A stretch of 64,000 bases of DNA, from assembly GCF_000192475.1 (NCBI RefSeq), contig NZ_AEYW01000018.1, forward strand, positions 186,001 to 250,000. The letters are read 5' to 3'. The first letter of the stretch is position 1; the number at the start of each line of letters is the position of its first letter. The notes below the pieces were generated by a model. The model was not told the DNA's origin. It did no database searches and was given only the letters and a program-made list of their open reading frames with translations. The position numbers and the translations under genes are program-made. This document shows positions 54,805 to 64,000 of this stretch, in pieces. The DNA is from Ruegeria conchae (GTDB lineage Bacteria > Pseudomonadota > Alphaproteobacteria > Rhodobacterales > Rhodobacteraceae).

Positions 54805-55230
54805 TTACCCCTCAGCCGCCAGATCTTCGACAAGGCGGAACCGTTCGCACAGCAATTCCATCTCGGGATCAAACCCGCCATTTCGTTCGAAATACCGGCG
54901 ATGATCCTCGCGCCACCCCTCAAGCGTTTCATTCTCACCCTCGGCCAATGCGAAGTCTTCGGTCACATCGCAATATCGGCAGGTCGAGACCTCGACCGTT
55001 TCGATCACCAAAGCCGGGCGATCATCCCATTCCAGCGCAATATCCTGCCGCCCAACAACGGGGGTGTCAGCACTGCCATCGGGGTAGTCACGTAACGCAC
55101 CACAGGTTGCCGTTTTTCGGCCTGATCGCACCAACGCCAGCAGCTCAGCACTCAGCGATGCGTTGTCACCAAACTTGAAAGTCTGAGCACCCGGATAGCG
55201 GGCCATGACGTCATTCAATGAAACGCTCAT
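54805..55230 (-). CDS. ASCH-domain protein inside the leucine cluster
   Basis: A 141-aa protein from the ATG at 55230 (MSVSLNDVMARYPGA). The ASCH (PUA-like) fold is marked by SGRKTATCGALRDYPDGS at about residues 40-57, DRPALVIETVEVSTCRYCDV and DHRRYFERNGGFDP. ASCH domains bind RNA or modified nucleosides; some are amidohydrolases of acetylated cytidine. It starts 1 bp after the mccB stop and ends 3 bp before mccA, so it is co-translated with the carboxylase. The link to leucine breakdown is unknown. Confidence 0.85.
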   Translation of the reverse strand: MSVSLNDVMARYPGAQTFKFGDNASLSAELLALVRSGRKTATCGALRDYPDGSADTPVVGRQDIALEWDDRPALVIETVEVSTCRYCDVTEDFALAEGENETLEGWREDHRRYFERNGGFDPEMELLCERFRLVEDLAAEG

Positions 55231-55231
55231 C

Positions 55232-56839
55232 TTACATCCTGAACACGCCGAAACGTGTCTCCTCAATCGGGGCGTTCAGTGCAGCACTCAGCGACAAGGC
55301 CAACACGTCGCGGCTTTTGCGTGGGTCGATGATGCCGTCATCCCAGAGCCGGGCCGAAGCATAAAGCGGGTGGGATTGTTCCTCGAACATGTCCAGCGTC
55401 GGACGTTTGAACTCGGCTTCCTCTTCAGCCGACCACGTGCCGCCCTGCCGTTCGATCCCGTCGCGCTTGACGGTGGCAAGAACGCCCGCAGCCTGCTCGC
55501 CCCCCATCACCGAGATGCGCGAATTCGGCCAGGTCCACAGGAAACGAGGCTGATAGGCGCGACCTGCCATGCCGTAGTTTCCAGCTCCGAAAGAACCGCC
55601 GACCAGCATGGTGATCTTGGGAACGCTCGTCGTCGCCACCGCCGTAACCATCTTGGCCCCATGCCGCGCGATGCCTTCGTTTTCGTATTTGCGGCCAACC
55701 ATGAAGCCGGTGATGTTCTGCAGGAATACCAGCGGTGTTTTGCGCTGAGAACACAGCTCGACAAAATGCGCGCCCTTCTGCGCGGCCTCGGAAAACAGCA
55801 CGCCATTGTTGGCGATGATCCCAACCGGGCAGCCTTTGACATGGGCGAAACCGGTCACCAGCGTCTCGCCAAAACGCGGCTTGAACTCATCAAACCGAGA
55901 GCCATCGACCAGACGCGCAATCACCTCCCGAATGTCATAGGGGGTTCTCAGATCAGCAGGGACAACGCCAAGTACCTCTTCTGGGTCGTAATCTGGCTCC
56001 TCGGATGCCTCGAACCGTAGGCCGGGCTTCAGCCCGGCACCGCCCAACGACCCGACGGCGCGCCGGGCCAGAGCCAACGCATGCGCATCATCCTCGGCCA
56101 GATAATCCGCCACACCCGACAGGCGCGTGTGTACATCACCGCCGCCCAGATCCTCGGCGCTGACGACCTCTCCCGTCGCCGCCTTGACCAGAGGTGGCCC
56201 GGCCAGAAAGATTGTCCCCTGCTCTTTCACGATGATCGTCACATCAGACATCGCGGGCACATAGGCCCCGCCCGCCGTACAGGATCCCATGACAACAGCG
56301 ATCTGAGCGATCCCCTTCGCGCTCATCCGCGCCTGATTGTAAAAGATGCGGCCAAAGTGGTCTCGGTCGGGGAACACTTCATCCTGATTGGGCAGGTTGG
56401 CACCACCGCTATCGACCAGATAGATGCAGGGCAGATGGTTTTCCTCAGCAATCTCCTGCGCGCGCAGGTGTTTCTTGACCGTCATCGGATAGTAAGTACC
56501 GCCCTTCACGGTGGCATCGTTGCACACCACCATGACCTCGCGTCCCTGCACCCGGCCAATCCCGGCGATGACCCCGGCACAAGGTGCGGCGCCCCCGTAC
56601 ATCCCATGCGCCGCCGTCGCGCCGATTTCAAGAAACGGAGAGCCCGGATCAAGAAGGTTTGCCACCCGGCGACGCGGCAGCATCTTGCCCCGAGATTCAT
56701 GCCGCGCGCGGGATCTCTCACCTCCGCCCATGCGGGCGGCTTCGGCGGCCTCAGAGATACGTGCCAGCGCATCCAGATGTGCAGCTCGGTTCGCCTTGAA
56801 CCCCTCGGAGGTTGGTATGGCTTTGGATTTTAGTTTCAT
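55232..56839 (-). CDS. mccB: Methylcrotonyl-CoA carboxylase carboxyltransferase (beta) subunit
   Basis: A 535-aa carboxyltransferase. Key parts are [42 protein letters not shown] and [19 protein letters not shown] (seen as [18 protein letters not shown]), and [18 protein letters not shown]. The family carboxylates 3-methylcrotonyl-CoA using biotin of the alpha subunit. The order is LprI-like gene, mccB, ASCH, mccA; its ATG overlaps the stop of the LprI-like gene by 4 bp. Confidence 0.95.
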   Translation of the reverse strand: MKLKSKAIPTSEGFKANRAAHLDALARISEAAEAARMGGGERSRARHESRGKMLPRRRVANLLDPGSPFLEIGATAAHGMYGGAAPCAGVIAGIGRVQGREVMVVCNDATVKGGTYYPMTVKKHLRAQEIAEENHLPCIYLVDSGGANLPNQDEVFPDRDHFGRIFYNQARMSAKGIAQIAVVMGSCTAGGAYVPAMSDVTIIVKEQGTIFLAGPPLVKAATGEVVSAEDLGGGDVHTRLSGVADYLAEDDAHALALARRAVGSLGGAGLKPGLRFEASEEPDYDPEEVLGVVPADLRTPYDIREVIARLVDGSRFDEFKPRFGETLVTGFAHVKGCPVGIIANNGVLFSEAAQKGAHFVELCSQRKTPLVFLQNITGFMVGRKYENEGIARHGAKMVTAVATTSVPKITMLVGGSFGAGNYGMAGRAYQPRFLWTWPNSRISVMGGEQAAGVLATVKRDGIERQGGTWSAEEEAEFKRPTLDMFEEQSHPLYASARLWDDGIIDPRKSRDVLALSLSAALNAPIEETRFGVFRM

Positions 56840-57300
56840 TCCATCTTCCCCAAGTCGCGCAATTCCACAGCGCGTTCAGCGGTTTCGGTCAGCAAGCAAT
56901 TTGCGGCTACAATCGAGCGTATCGTTCCACCAGACCATATGCCGTAGGCCAGAGCGCATTCAGCGTCCCGAAACCCGATCCATGCGCGTTGAGCATCTCG
57001 CAACTGGTCCGAAAGTTCGGGACTTTGCTCAGCCAGTTCCGCCCTACGCAGTTTATACTGTTCGTTCAGAAATGAATCCCAAACTTGGGTTTCAGCTTGA
57101 ATACATTCGGTAATGCCAATGGTTGTTTCATTTCCCGGTATCGTTTGGCAGGTATTGGCAGCTGCGCCTAGACATGATGACAAGCTATCGCCCTGCTGCG
57201 ACTGGGAAAAACACTGTTGAATGTACGACTGGTCTACCCAAGCGCCCTGAGCGTAGACAAGCGATGGAACCAGTATCGCAGCAACTGCAATTCGCATCAT
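56836..57300 (-). CDS. LprI/DUF1311-like secreted protein
   Basis: A 154-aa protein from the ATG at 57300 ([19 protein letters not shown]), which overlaps the acyl-CoA synthetase stop as ATGA. The signal peptide ends at VYA. Cys-containing segments ([36 protein letters not shown]) and [16 protein letters not shown] match the lysozyme-inhibitor LprI (DUF1311) family. It is co-translated with leucine-cluster genes though its known relatives act on the cell wall. Confidence 0.82.
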   Translation of the reverse strand: MMRIAVAAILVPSLVYAQGAWVDQSYIQQCFSQSQQGDSLSSCLGAAANTCQTIPGNETTIGITECIQAETQVWDSFLNEQYKLRRAELAEQSPELSDQLRDAQRAWIGFRDAECALAYGIWSGGTIRSIVAANCLLTETAERAVELRDLGKME

Positions 57301-58823
57301 GTAATTACCTCCCCCGCAGCCCGCGCCTTCAACTCCTTGCGGATCACCTTCCCCGTCACCGTCATCGGCAACTCGTCCAGAAACGCCACCTCGCGCGGAT
57401 AGGAGTACTGAGCCAGACGGTCCTTGACCCAATCTTGCAACTCCTGCTCCGCAGCCTCAGCGCCCGGTTTCAACACCACATAGGCCTTCACGATCTCGGT
57501 CCGCAGCGGATCAGGCTTACCGACCACACCCACAGTTGCCACTGCCGGATGGGTCAGCAGGCAATCTTCGATCTCAGCGGGTCCGATGCGGTATCCGGCC
57601 GACGTGATCACGTCATCATCGCGACCGACAAAGCGCAGATAGTCGCCCTCCCACACGCCACGGTCTCCGGTGATCAGCCAATCACCACGGAACTTCTCAG
57701 TCGTCGCATCGGGCCGGTTCCAGTATTCCAGCATCATCGAGGCCGAGCCGCGCCGGATAGCGACGTCGCCCTCTTCATTGGTCGGCCGGCCGTCGCCATC
57801 AATCACCGCAACTTCATGCCCGGGCACCGGCTTGCCGATACAGCCGGGGTGCGCTGGGAAATCCTCGGCACAGGAGGACACGACCATATTGCATTCGGTC
57901 TGGCCGTAAAATTCGTTGATCGTCAGGCCAAACGCCTTTTTACCCCAGGCCAACATCTCGACCCCCAGAGGCTCCCCGCCGGACGCAACCGAGCGCAAAC
58001 CGGGGATCGTCTGGTCCGCAGCTTTCAACATACGAAGGGCGGTCGGCGGGAAGAACACATTCCGTACCCCGCCACGCATGACGAGATCCGCGCAGGCCTC
58101 GGGAGTGAACTTATCCAACCTCGCCGCAACGATCGGTACACCCAGCGCTAGACCGGGCATCAGCACATCGAACAGACCGCCGATCCAGGCCCAATCGGCC
58201 GGTGTCCACAGACAATCGCCCTGACGCAGATGATTGTGGCTGATCGATACGCCCGGCAGGTGACCCGTCAGTACCCGGTGCCCGTGCAGTGCCCCCTTTG
58301 GGCTCCCGGTGGTGCCAGAGGTGTAGATCAATACCGCAGGTTCCTCGGGGCTGGTGTCGGCAAACGGGACAGGTGGTCCCTCTTGCCCGATCTGATCGGC
58401 AAGCACTGGTTTGGCCAGATCACCAACAAGCGCGGCCCCTTCGGAATCTGTCAAAACAAATTTTAAGCCCGCGTCACCGACACGCGATGATAGCGCATCG
58501 TGTTTGAACAACTTGAACAGGGGTACCGAAATCGCGCCGATTTTCCAGATTGCCAAATGTGCCGCCGCACACCCGGGCGACTGGCTCAGCAACACGCCCA
58601 CTCGATCGCCGGGTCGGACGTCGTTGATCAGAGCACGCGCAATACCATCTACCATTTCACCCAGATCGCCGAACGTAACTTCACGCGGATCAGAAGCCGT
58701 CAGGTCCAGTATTGCAACCTGTTCTGAAGGCTGAGAAAGGCACTGTCGCGCCATATTCAATCGATCCGGTATGGCCCAGATTTGATCACTGCGCAGACCC
58801 GGTATGACCCTAGCAGGAGACAC
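57297..58823 (-). CDS. AMP-dependent acyl-CoA synthetase
   Basis: A 508-aa adenylate-forming enzyme. The P-loop motif YTSGTTGSPKGAL is at about residues 160-172, INEFYGQTECNMVVSS is motif A5, WLITGDRGVWEGDYLRFVGRDDDVI gives the hinge, and the catalytic Lys is in TVTGKVIRKEL near the C-terminus. It should activate a short- or medium-chain acid such as isovalerate to its CoA ester. The place ahead of mccB supports this but does not prove it. Confidence 0.9.
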   Translation of the reverse strand: MSPARVIPGLRSDQIWAIPDRLNMARQCLSQPSEQVAILDLTASDPREVTFGDLGEMVDGIARALINDVRPGDRVGVLLSQSPGCAAAHLAIWKIGAISVPLFKLFKHDALSSRVGDAGLKFVLTDSEGAALVGDLAKPVLADQIGQEGPPVPFADTSPEEPAVLIYTSGTTGSPKGALHGHRVLTGHLPGVSISHNHLRQGDCLWTPADWAWIGGLFDVLMPGLALGVPIVAARLDKFTPEACADLVMRGGVRNVFFPPTALRMLKAADQTIPGLRSVASGGEPLGVEMLAWGKKAFGLTINEFYGQTECNMVVSSCAEDFPAHPGCIGKPVPGHEVAVIDGDGRPTNEEGDVAIRRGSASMMLEYWNRPDATTEKFRGDWLITGDRGVWEGDYLRFVGRDDDVITSAGYRIGPAEIEDCLLTHPAVATVGVVGKPDPLRTEIVKAYVVLKPGAEAAEQELQDWVKDRLAQYSYPREVAFLDELPMTVTGKVIRKELKARAAGEVIT

Positions 58824-58953
58824 TCAGATTCTCCCTTATTTTACTGACAGTTGATCCATGCTTCATCGGTGCAATTTCGATGCGAAATTGATGCAGATCA
58901 GAGTTTGGCGGCATCGCGCCATCCACAAGGTCCACATTGACGCAACCAAAGGC

Positions 58954-59565
58954 ATGAATATGACAAAGAAACTCGCCGCTTTGACCCTTTCCACCGTGCT
59001 TGTCGCGCTGGCTGCCCCCGCATTCGCCCAATCGCAGGGTGATTGGACGGTCGGTGTTGGTGTCGGTTATCTGGATCCCAAATCCGAGAACGGCTCGCTC
59101 GCTGGGTTTGACGCCGACGTTGACTCGGACACGCGCCCCATCTTCACCGTCGAGTACTTCGTTCAGGACAACCTCGGGATCGAATTGCTGGCCTCGACCC
59201 CCTACAAACATGACGTCACTCTTGGTGGCAGCGTTGATGCCGGAAGCGTCAAACACCTGCCGCCCACCCTTTCGCTGAACTATCATTTCCCGACCAATAG
59301 CGCGTGGAAACCCTATGTCGGCGCGGGTCTGAACTACACCATCTTCTTCGAAGAAGACTCGCCCCTGGGTGATTTGGATCTGGACAATTCCTTTGGCGTC
59401 TCGCTGCAGGCCGGTCTGGACTACATGGTCACGGAGAAAGGCGCGGTGCGTCTGAACGTGCGCTGGTTCGACATCGACTCGGACGTCAAACTCGACGGCA
59501 ACGACATCGGCACTGCCGAAATCGACCCGTTCCTGATTGGCCTGTCCTACGTGCATCGTTTCTGA
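58954..59565 (+). CDS. OmpW-family outer membrane protein
   Basis: A 203-aa protein from the ATG at 58954 (MNMTKKLAALTLST); the frame extends upstream but without a signal. The signal peptide ends at AFA/QSQG. The mature part shows an eight-stranded barrel pattern (WTVGVGVGYLDPKSENGSL; FTVEYFVQDNLGIELLAST; KPYVGAGLNYTIFFE; IDPFLIGLSYVHRF ending in aromatic Phe). It is divergent from the acyl-CoA synthetase and convergent with ivd. OmpW porins pass small hydrophobic compounds, so it may let in substrates of the cluster. Confidence 0.9.
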   Translation: MNMTKKLAALTLSTVLVALAAPAFAQSQGDWTVGVGVGYLDPKSENGSLAGFDADVDSDTRPIFTVEYFVQDNLGIELLASTPYKHDVTLGGSVDAGSVKHLPPTLSLNYHFPTNSAWKPYVGAGLNYTIFFEEDSPLGDLDLDNSFGVSLQAGLDYMVTEKGAVRLNVRWFDIDSDVKLDGNDIGTAEIDPFLIGLSYVHRF

Positions 59566-59575
59566 TCCAATCGCG

Positions 59576-59610
59576 AAAAGCCCCGTGGTTCAATGAACTG
59601 CGGGGTTTTT
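59576..59610. terminator. Bidirectional terminator between ompW-like gene and ivd
   Basis: AAAAGCCCCG and CGGGGTTTTT form a stem with a loop of about 14 bases, with A and T runs on both sides. It lies 11 bp after the OmpW-family stop and 3 bp before the convergent ivd stop (59613), so it can serve both transcripts. Confidence 0.85.
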
Positions 59611-59612
59611 CG

Positions 59613-60776
59613 TCACAACATCTTGTTCATCATTTCGCGCCCAATCAGCATCCGGCGGATTTCGCTGGTACCCGCGCCGATCTCCATCAGCTTCGCATCA
59701 CGGAAAATCCGGCTGACCGGCGAATCCGACAGGAACCCGGCCCCGCCCAAAGCCTGAACGGCCTGATGCGCCTGCACCATTGCCTGCTCCGACGCATAAA
59801 GACAGCACGCTGCAGCATCCTGTCGGGTCACATCCCCCCGATCACAGGCTTTTGCGACCTCGTAGACATAAGCCCGGGCTGAATTCATTGCGGTGTACAT
59901 GTCAGCGATCTTGCCCTGCATCAGCTGGAACGACCCGATCGGCTTGCCGAATTGCTTGCGCTCGGCCAGATAGGGCATGACCTCATCCAGACAAGCCGCC
60001 ATGATACCTGTCCCAATCCCAGCGAGTACGACGCGCTCGTAATCCAAACCGGACATCAGGACGGCTACACCCCTGCCCTCTTCGCCCAGAACATTCTCGA
60101 ACGGCACTTCGACGTCTTCAAAGATCAGCTCAGCCGTATTCGAACCACGCATCCCTAGCTTGTCGAAATGCGGAGACGTCGAGAATCCCTTCATCTCTTT
60201 CTCGATCAAAAAAGCCGTGATCCCCTTCGATCCGGCCTCGGGGTCCGTCTTGGCATAAACGACCAGAGTATCTGCATCCGGCCCATTGGTGATCCAATAT
60301 TTGTTGCCATTCAGGCGATAGTGATCATTGCGCTTTTCCGCCCGCAGCTTCATCGAGACCACATCCGACCCAGCCGAGGACTCGGACATTGCAAGCGCGC
60401 CCACATGATCACCCGAAATCAGGCGCGGCAGATATTTCTGTTTCTGCTCATCCGTCCCATTCAGCTTGATCTGGTTCACACACAGGTTCGAATGCGCCCC
60501 ATAAGACAACGAGACCGAGGCCGAGGCGCGCGCCACCTCTTCCACTGCAATGGTATGCGCCAGATAGGACATTCCTGCACCGCCATACTCTTCTGGCACG
60601 GTGACGCCCAGCAGGCCAAGATCGCCCATCTCTTTCCACAGCTCGTTCGGAAAGGCATTGGAGGCGTCAATCTCGGCCGCCATCGGCTTGACCCGTTCCT
60701 GCGCCCAACGGTGAACCATCTCACGCAGGGCGTTCACGTCCTCGCCCAGATCGAATTGCATTGTGGCCATAAACAT
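59613..60776 (-). CDS. ivd: Isovaleryl-CoA dehydrogenase
   Basis: A 387-aa FAD flavoenzyme that oxidises isovaleryl-CoA to 3-methylcrotonyl-CoA. The start is the ATG at 60776 ([13 protein letters not shown]), preceded by GGAGGAG. Acyl-CoA-dehydrogenase signatures [18 protein letters not shown] and [12 protein letters not shown] are present. The Glu in [12 protein letters not shown] (about residue 245) is the place of the catalytic base in isovaleryl-CoA dehydrogenases, unlike the C-terminal Glu of other family members. It precedes the leucine cluster, from which it is parted by the OmpW gene. Confidence 0.93.
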   Translation of the reverse strand: MFMATMQFDLGEDVNALREMVHRWAQERVKPMAAEIDASNAFPNELWKEMGDLGLLGVTVPEEYGGAGMSYLAHTIAVEEVARASASVSLSYGAHSNLCVNQIKLNGTDEQKQKYLPRLISGDHVGALAMSESSAGSDVVSMKLRAEKRNDHYRLNGNKYWITNGPDADTLVVYAKTDPEAGSKGITAFLIEKEMKGFSTSPHFDKLGMRGSNTAELIFEDVEVPFENVLGEEGRGVAVLMSGLDYERVVLAGIGTGIMAACLDEVMPYLAERKQFGKPIGSFQLMQGKIADMYTAMNSARAYVYEVAKACDRGDVTRQDAAACCLYASEQAMVQAHQAVQALGGAGFLSDSPVSRIFRDAKLMEIGAGTSEIRRMLIGREMMNKML

Positions 60777-60869
60777 GCAGGGCTCCTCCGATTGCATTAA
60801 TGAACAAGCGTTCAATAACCAAATAGCAGCGATTCCCCCTACGGTCAACGACGACGCGCAGGCAAACGC

Positions 60870-60899
60870 AAAACGCCGCCCGGCAAGGGGCGGCGTTTT
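60870..60899 (-). terminator. Terminator downstream of the DegT-type aminotransferase
   Basis: AAAACGCCGCC and GGCGGCGTTTT form an 11-bp stem with an 8-base loop, flanked by A/T runs on both strands. It lies 41 bp beyond the aminotransferase stop on the minus strand and before the ivd start, so it probably isolates ivd from read-through. Confidence 0.85.
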
Positions 60900-60940
60900 C
60901 CAAAAAGGTCGAGCGTGCGCTGAAAGCGCACTCCGCTGGA

Positions 60941-62131
60941 TTACGACTGATAGACCGCGCTGACCTCAGCCCGGATAATGCGCGCGATCTGGCCACAATC
61001 CTCTAGCGAGAAGGTCAGCGGAACGCGCATATCCATGATCCCGGCCAATATCCGATCACTGACCGGCATAGGGGTACTGTCGGCATAGCGCCAACTGTCA
61101 TAGCGTGAGGTAAAGCCCGACGGCTCGGCCCCTCCGAACCACTTCAGTTCAACCCCGCGCGCGGCGCAGCGCTGGATGACCTCGGCAATACGCTCGGGCG
61201 TCCAGTCCAGCAACAGGAATTGGATCGACGAACCGACATAGGTCTCAGCATCGGGCCGCTCTACGATTTTCAAACCGGGTGTTCCCCGCAGACCATGCTC
61301 GATTTCATCATATCGTTCATTCCAGCGCTGCACCTGCCGGTCCAGATCGCGCAACTGCGGACGTAAGATCGCCGCACGCAAATTGTCCATCCGGCCCGAG
61401 ACATTGGGGGTGGTGTATTTGATCTGCTCGAAAACCTCCGGCCCGGGCGCTGCCAGATGGCGTTCATAAAGCATGTAAGACCCGGACAACATCGTAGCCT
61501 TGGCGCCCAGTTCCGGATCATCCGTGATCAGCAACCCGCCCTCGCCCGAATTGACATGTTTATAGGTCTGGCACGAGTAACATCCGATGGCCCCCTGCCG
61601 CCCAGACAGCTGCCCGCGCCAGGCAGCGCCCATGGTATGGGCGCAATCTTCGATCACGATCACACCCGCCGCATCACACATCTGCATCAGGCGATCCATA
61701 TCGCATAGATGCCCACGCATGTGGCTCAGCATCAACACCTTAGCCTGATCCAGCTTGGCCTCAAGATCATCCAGATCGATGGTCAGGGCTTCGGTCACAC
61801 CAACAAAGACCGGCTTTGCGCTTACCGACGCAATCGCCCCCGGCACCGGCGCCAGAGTGAACGCGTTGGTCAGAACCGGATCGCCCGGTTTTACGCCAAC
61901 TGCCCGCAACGCTGTGGCCAGAGCGTAGCCTCCCGATGAGACCGCCAGACAGTATTTCGCCCCCATCTGGGCGGCGAATTCCTGTTCCAGCAGCGCAGTT
62001 TCGCTCAATTCGTCCGGAGCAACGTTATAGCGATGCAACCGACCATGGCGCAGGACGGCCACGGCAGCCTCAATGGCGTCTTCGGGGATGGGCTCTTGCT
62101 GGGTGAAATTACCCGTGAATGTCTCGGTCAT
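60941..62131 (-). CDS. DegT/DnrJ/EryC1/StrS-type aminotransferase
   Basis: A 396-aa PLP-dependent sugar-aminotransferase-like enzyme. [35 protein letters not shown] and the PLP Lys in [16 protein letters not shown] (about residue 191) are visible. Family members aminate keto-sugars for cell-surface glycans or antibiotics, or act as cofactor-holding regulators. No sugar nucleotide dehydratase lies next to it. It stands alone, 39 bp after gph, and is followed by a terminator. Confidence 0.9.
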   Translation of the reverse strand: MTETFTGNFTQQEPIPEDAIEAAVAVLRHGRLHRYNVAPDELSETALLEQEFAAQMGAKYCLAVSSGGYALATALRAVGVKPGDPVLTNAFTLAPVPGAIASVSAKPVFVGVTEALTIDLDDLEAKLDQAKVLMLSHMRGHLCDMDRLMQMCDAAGVIVIEDCAHTMGAAWRGQLSGRQGAIGCYSCQTYKHVNSGEGGLLITDDPELGAKATMLSGSYMLYERHLAAPGPEVFEQIKYTTPNVSGRMDNLRAAILRPQLRDLDRQVQRWNERYDEIEHGLRGTPGLKIVERPDAETYVGSSIQFLLLDWTPERIAEVIQRCAARGVELKWFGGAEPSGFTSRYDSWRYADSTPMPVSDRILAGIMDMRVPLTFSLEDCGQIARIIRAEVSAVYQS

Positions 62132-62170
62132 AGGTCTGTTTTGGTGCGGAGTCTCAAGCGGGTCAAGGGA

Positions 62171-62842
62171 TCACACGGCCGCTCCGATCAAATCGGAGAC
62201 CAGTTTCGGTAAATCATCAAAATGATGCAGCAACGCCTCGGGCTGCAGCGCGGCCATTTCATCGCCTGACGGGCCGAAAGTCACCAGAACCGAAGGCACG
62301 CCTGCAGCCCGCGCCGTGTTCCGGTCGGTATCCGAGTCGCCGATCAGCACGCAATGATCGGGATGCCCCCCGGCGCGGCGCGCCGCTTCACGCAAAGGCT
62401 CAGGATCAGGTTTGCGCACCGGCAACGTATCGGCCCCTACCAGCGAAGCGAAACGATCGCGCGCGCCCATCCGGGACAGCAGCAGATCAGCAAGGCCTTC
62501 TGGCTTGTTGGTGCAGATACCCACGCCATAACCCGCACCTTTCAGTGCTTCGACGGCTTCAAGCGCACCGGGATAGAAATAGGTATGCGTATCGATCGCT
62601 TGCCCATAGACCTCCAGAAAGACCGGATAATAGGCTTCGACAACATCCGCATCATAGGCGCCGACCCGCTTCAATCCATGGGACAACATCAAACGTGCAC
62701 CGCGCACCGAAACCGCCGCATCAAGCTCGGGCATCAGTACATCTCCATGACCCATCTCGCGAAAACAGTGGTTTGCAGCGGCCAGCAAATCACCGGACGT
62801 ATCTGCCAAAGTTCCATCCAAATCGAAGATTACCGTACGCAT
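62171..62842 (-). CDS. gph: Phosphoglycolate phosphatase
   Basis: A 223-aa HAD phosphatase from the ATG at 62842 (MRTVIFDLDGTLADTSG). Motif I is FDLDGTLADTSGDL, motif II is GICTNKPEG, the Lys is in LPVRKPDPEPLR, and motif III is VLIGDSDTDRNTARAAG. A helical cap lies at about residues 20-85. It removes phosphate from 2-phosphoglycolate. The gene is divergent from glmU, a usual arrangement in the Roseobacter group. Confidence 0.9.
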   Translation of the reverse strand: MRTVIFDLDGTLADTSGDLLAAANHCFREMGHGDVLMPELDAAVSVRGARLMLSHGLKRVGAYDADVVEAYYPVFLEVYGQAIDTHTYFYPGALEAVEALKGAGYGVGICTNKPEGLADLLLSRMGARDRFASLVGADTLPVRKPDPEPLREAARRAGGHPDHCVLIGDSDTDRNTARAAGVPSVLVTFGPSGDEMAALQPEALLHHFDDLPKLVSDLIGAAV

Positions 62843-62976
62843 TCTTACCTCCTGAACCGGCGGGATTCCGCCATGTCGTGTTGCAAACGGCAATCTTCTT
62901 TGATGGCCGAACCGCTTGCGCCTTTGACCACAGCGGATAAAACGGGCCACAACAAAACAAAAGAGAAAATGATTTC

Positions 62977-64000
62977 ATGAGCAATGCCCTTGTCATTCTT
63001 GCCGCCGGAAAAGGCACAAGGATGAACTCTGATATTCCCAAAGTCCTTCACCCGATTGCTCAGGTGCCGATGCTGGTTCATGCCATGCGTGCCGGTGCTG
63101 TCCTGACTCCCGAGCGCACCGTGATTGTTACCGGCCACGGCGCGGAAGCCGTTGCACGCGTGGCTGAAGCCGAAGATGAAAACGCCAGCATTGCGGTGCA
63201 GGAAGAGCAGCTTGGCACGGCCCACGCGGTTGCGCAGGCGCGTGCCGCGCTGGATGGTTTTCAGGGGGACGTGGTTGTCCTCTATGGCGATACCCCGTTT
63301 CTGCAGCCCGACACCCTGCAGCGAATGATTGAAGCGCGCACAAAAAACGATCTGGTCATTCTTGGGTTCGAAGCTGCAGATCCCGCCCGTTATGGTCGCT
63401 TGGTCATGGATGGTGACTCGCTCGAGCGGATTGTTGAATTCAAGGATGCCACTAACGAACAACGCGCCATAACCTTCTGTAACTCAGGCCTTTTGGTGTG
63501 TGACGCTGAAACCCTTTTCTCACTTATCGATGCGGTTGGAAACGACAATGCCTCGGGTGAATATTATTTGACCGACGTCGTTGAGATAGCCCGCTACAAG
63601 GGTCTTAACGTAACTGCCGTGGCCTGCGATGAAGCGCAGACATTGGGTGTGAACTCCCGCGCGGATCTGGCGGCAGCGGATGCAGTGTTCCAAGAACAGG
63701 CGCGCTCCGAACTACTTGATCTGGGAGTCACTTTGATGGCACCTGGTACTGTGTATCTGGCAGCAGATACCGTGATTGGTCGCGACACTGTCATTGAACC
63801 AAATGTGGTTTTTGGCCCCGGTGTAACCGTGGAAAGCGGCGCAACGATCCGGGCGTTTTCGCATCTCGAAGGCTGCCATGTCAGCCGAGGTTCCGTGGTC
63901 GGACCCTATGCCCGCCTACGCCCGGGTGCAGAGCTGGCTGAAAACGCGAAAATCGGCAACTTTGTTGAGATCAAGAACGCCGAGATCGCAGAAGGCGCAA
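62977..64000 (+). CDS. glmU: Bifunctional UDP-N-acetylglucosamine pyrophosphorylase/glucosamine-1-phosphate N-acetyltransferase (partial)
   Basis: An open frame that runs out of the window after 341 codons, against about 450 for the whole enzyme. The N-terminal uridyltransferase motif is VILAAGKGTRMNSDIPKVLHP at residues 6-26 (in two parts), EEQLGTAHAVAQA binds UTP, and NDNASGEYYLTDV is typical. A left-handed helix acetyltransferase starts at about 235 (VIGRDTVIEPNVVFGPGVTV; VVGPYARLRPGAELAENAKIGN). It makes UDP-GlcNAc for peptidoglycan and LPS. It is divergent from gph, with 134 bp between. Confidence 0.97.
   Translation, partial: MSNALVILAAGKGTRMNSDIPKVLHPIAQVPMLVHAMRAGAVLTPERTVIVTGHGAEAVARVAEAEDENASIAVQEEQLGTAHAVAQARAALDGFQGDVVVLYGDTPFLQPDTLQRMIEARTKNDLVILGFEAADPARYGRLVMDGDSLERIVEFKDATNEQRAITFCNSGLLVCDAETLFSLIDAVGNDNASGEYYLTDVVEIARYKGLNVTAVACDEAQTLGVNSRADLAAADAVFQEQARSELLDLGVTLMAPGTVYLAADTVIGRDTVIEPNVVFGPGVTVESGATIRAFSHLEGCHVSRGSVVGPYARLRPGAELAENAKIGNFVEIKNAEIAEGA

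Noticed and set aside
58810..59556. A 248-codon frame opposite the OmpW-family gene
   Set aside because: The plus-strand protein has signal peptide, barrel pattern and C-terminal Phe. The minus frame is its mirror shadow.
1..64000. CRISPR arrays, riboswitches and rRNA
   Set aside because: No regular spacer-repeat array, no recognisable riboswitch core before the metabolic genes, and no rRNA-like sequence were seen.

Overview
The window looks like a chromosome segment of a marine alphaproteobacterium of the order Rhodobacterales (Roseobacter group). The grounds are the complete 14-gene nuo operon with the accessory genes usual for this order, its continuation into birA-coaX-RNase J, the SPOR lipoprotein/dac/tmk/holB/tatD block, the leucine-catabolism cluster, and GCGGACATT-type intergenic repeats. 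The genus cannot be fixed from sequence reading alone.

Layout. (1) 1-12.9 kb is accessory. It holds the end of a sugar-type ABC importer operon (binding-protein tail, two permeases) followed by two double-domain SnoaL-like proteins; a divergent SDR/AraC pair; a MarR regulator divergent from a monooxygenase and a membrane protein; a LysR regulator divergent from a cupin and a GST; and a wreck of mobile DNA (phage terminase fragment, IS6-type element, recombinase tail) beside a tRNA-Ser(UGA). (2) 13.2-20.8 kb is a conserved plus-strand block: SPOR lipoprotein, D,D-carboxypeptidase, thymidylate kinase, DNA polymerase III delta', TatD, a metallo-hydrolase, an AEC transporter and a CbiX-like protein. 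(3) 20.8-29.9 kb is signalling: an H-NOX-like protein coupled to a diguanylate cyclase, an MttB-like methyltransferase, a HAD phosphatase, a PleD-like cyclase with degenerate receivers, and an EF-hand/ECF sigma/membrane protein/metal-sensor-like operon. (4) 29.9-51.0 kb, minus strand, is the whole complex I operon nuoA-N with eight or nine extra small genes, ending at a terminator and followed by birA, coaX and RNase J. (5) 51.1-60.8 kb carries leucine/isovalerate breakdown: isovaleryl-CoA dehydrogenase, both methylcrotonyl-CoA carboxylase subunits, methylglutaconyl-CoA hydratase, HMG-CoA lyase and an acyl-CoA synthetase, with an ASCH protein, an LprI-like protein and a divergent OmpW porin between them. 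(6) 60.9-64 kb has a DegT/DnrJ-type aminotransferase, a phosphoglycolate phosphatase and the start of glmU, cut by the window edge.

The parts most worth a second look are the H-NOX-like protein whose proximal heme histidine position is serine, the tiny genes embedded by one-base overlaps in the nuo operon, the ABC/double-SnoaL cassette, the ECF/EF-hand/metal-sensor operon, the dispersed hairpin repeat family, and the tRNA-Ser-linked phage/IS wreck. I saw no CRISPR array, rRNA or riboswitch that I could support.
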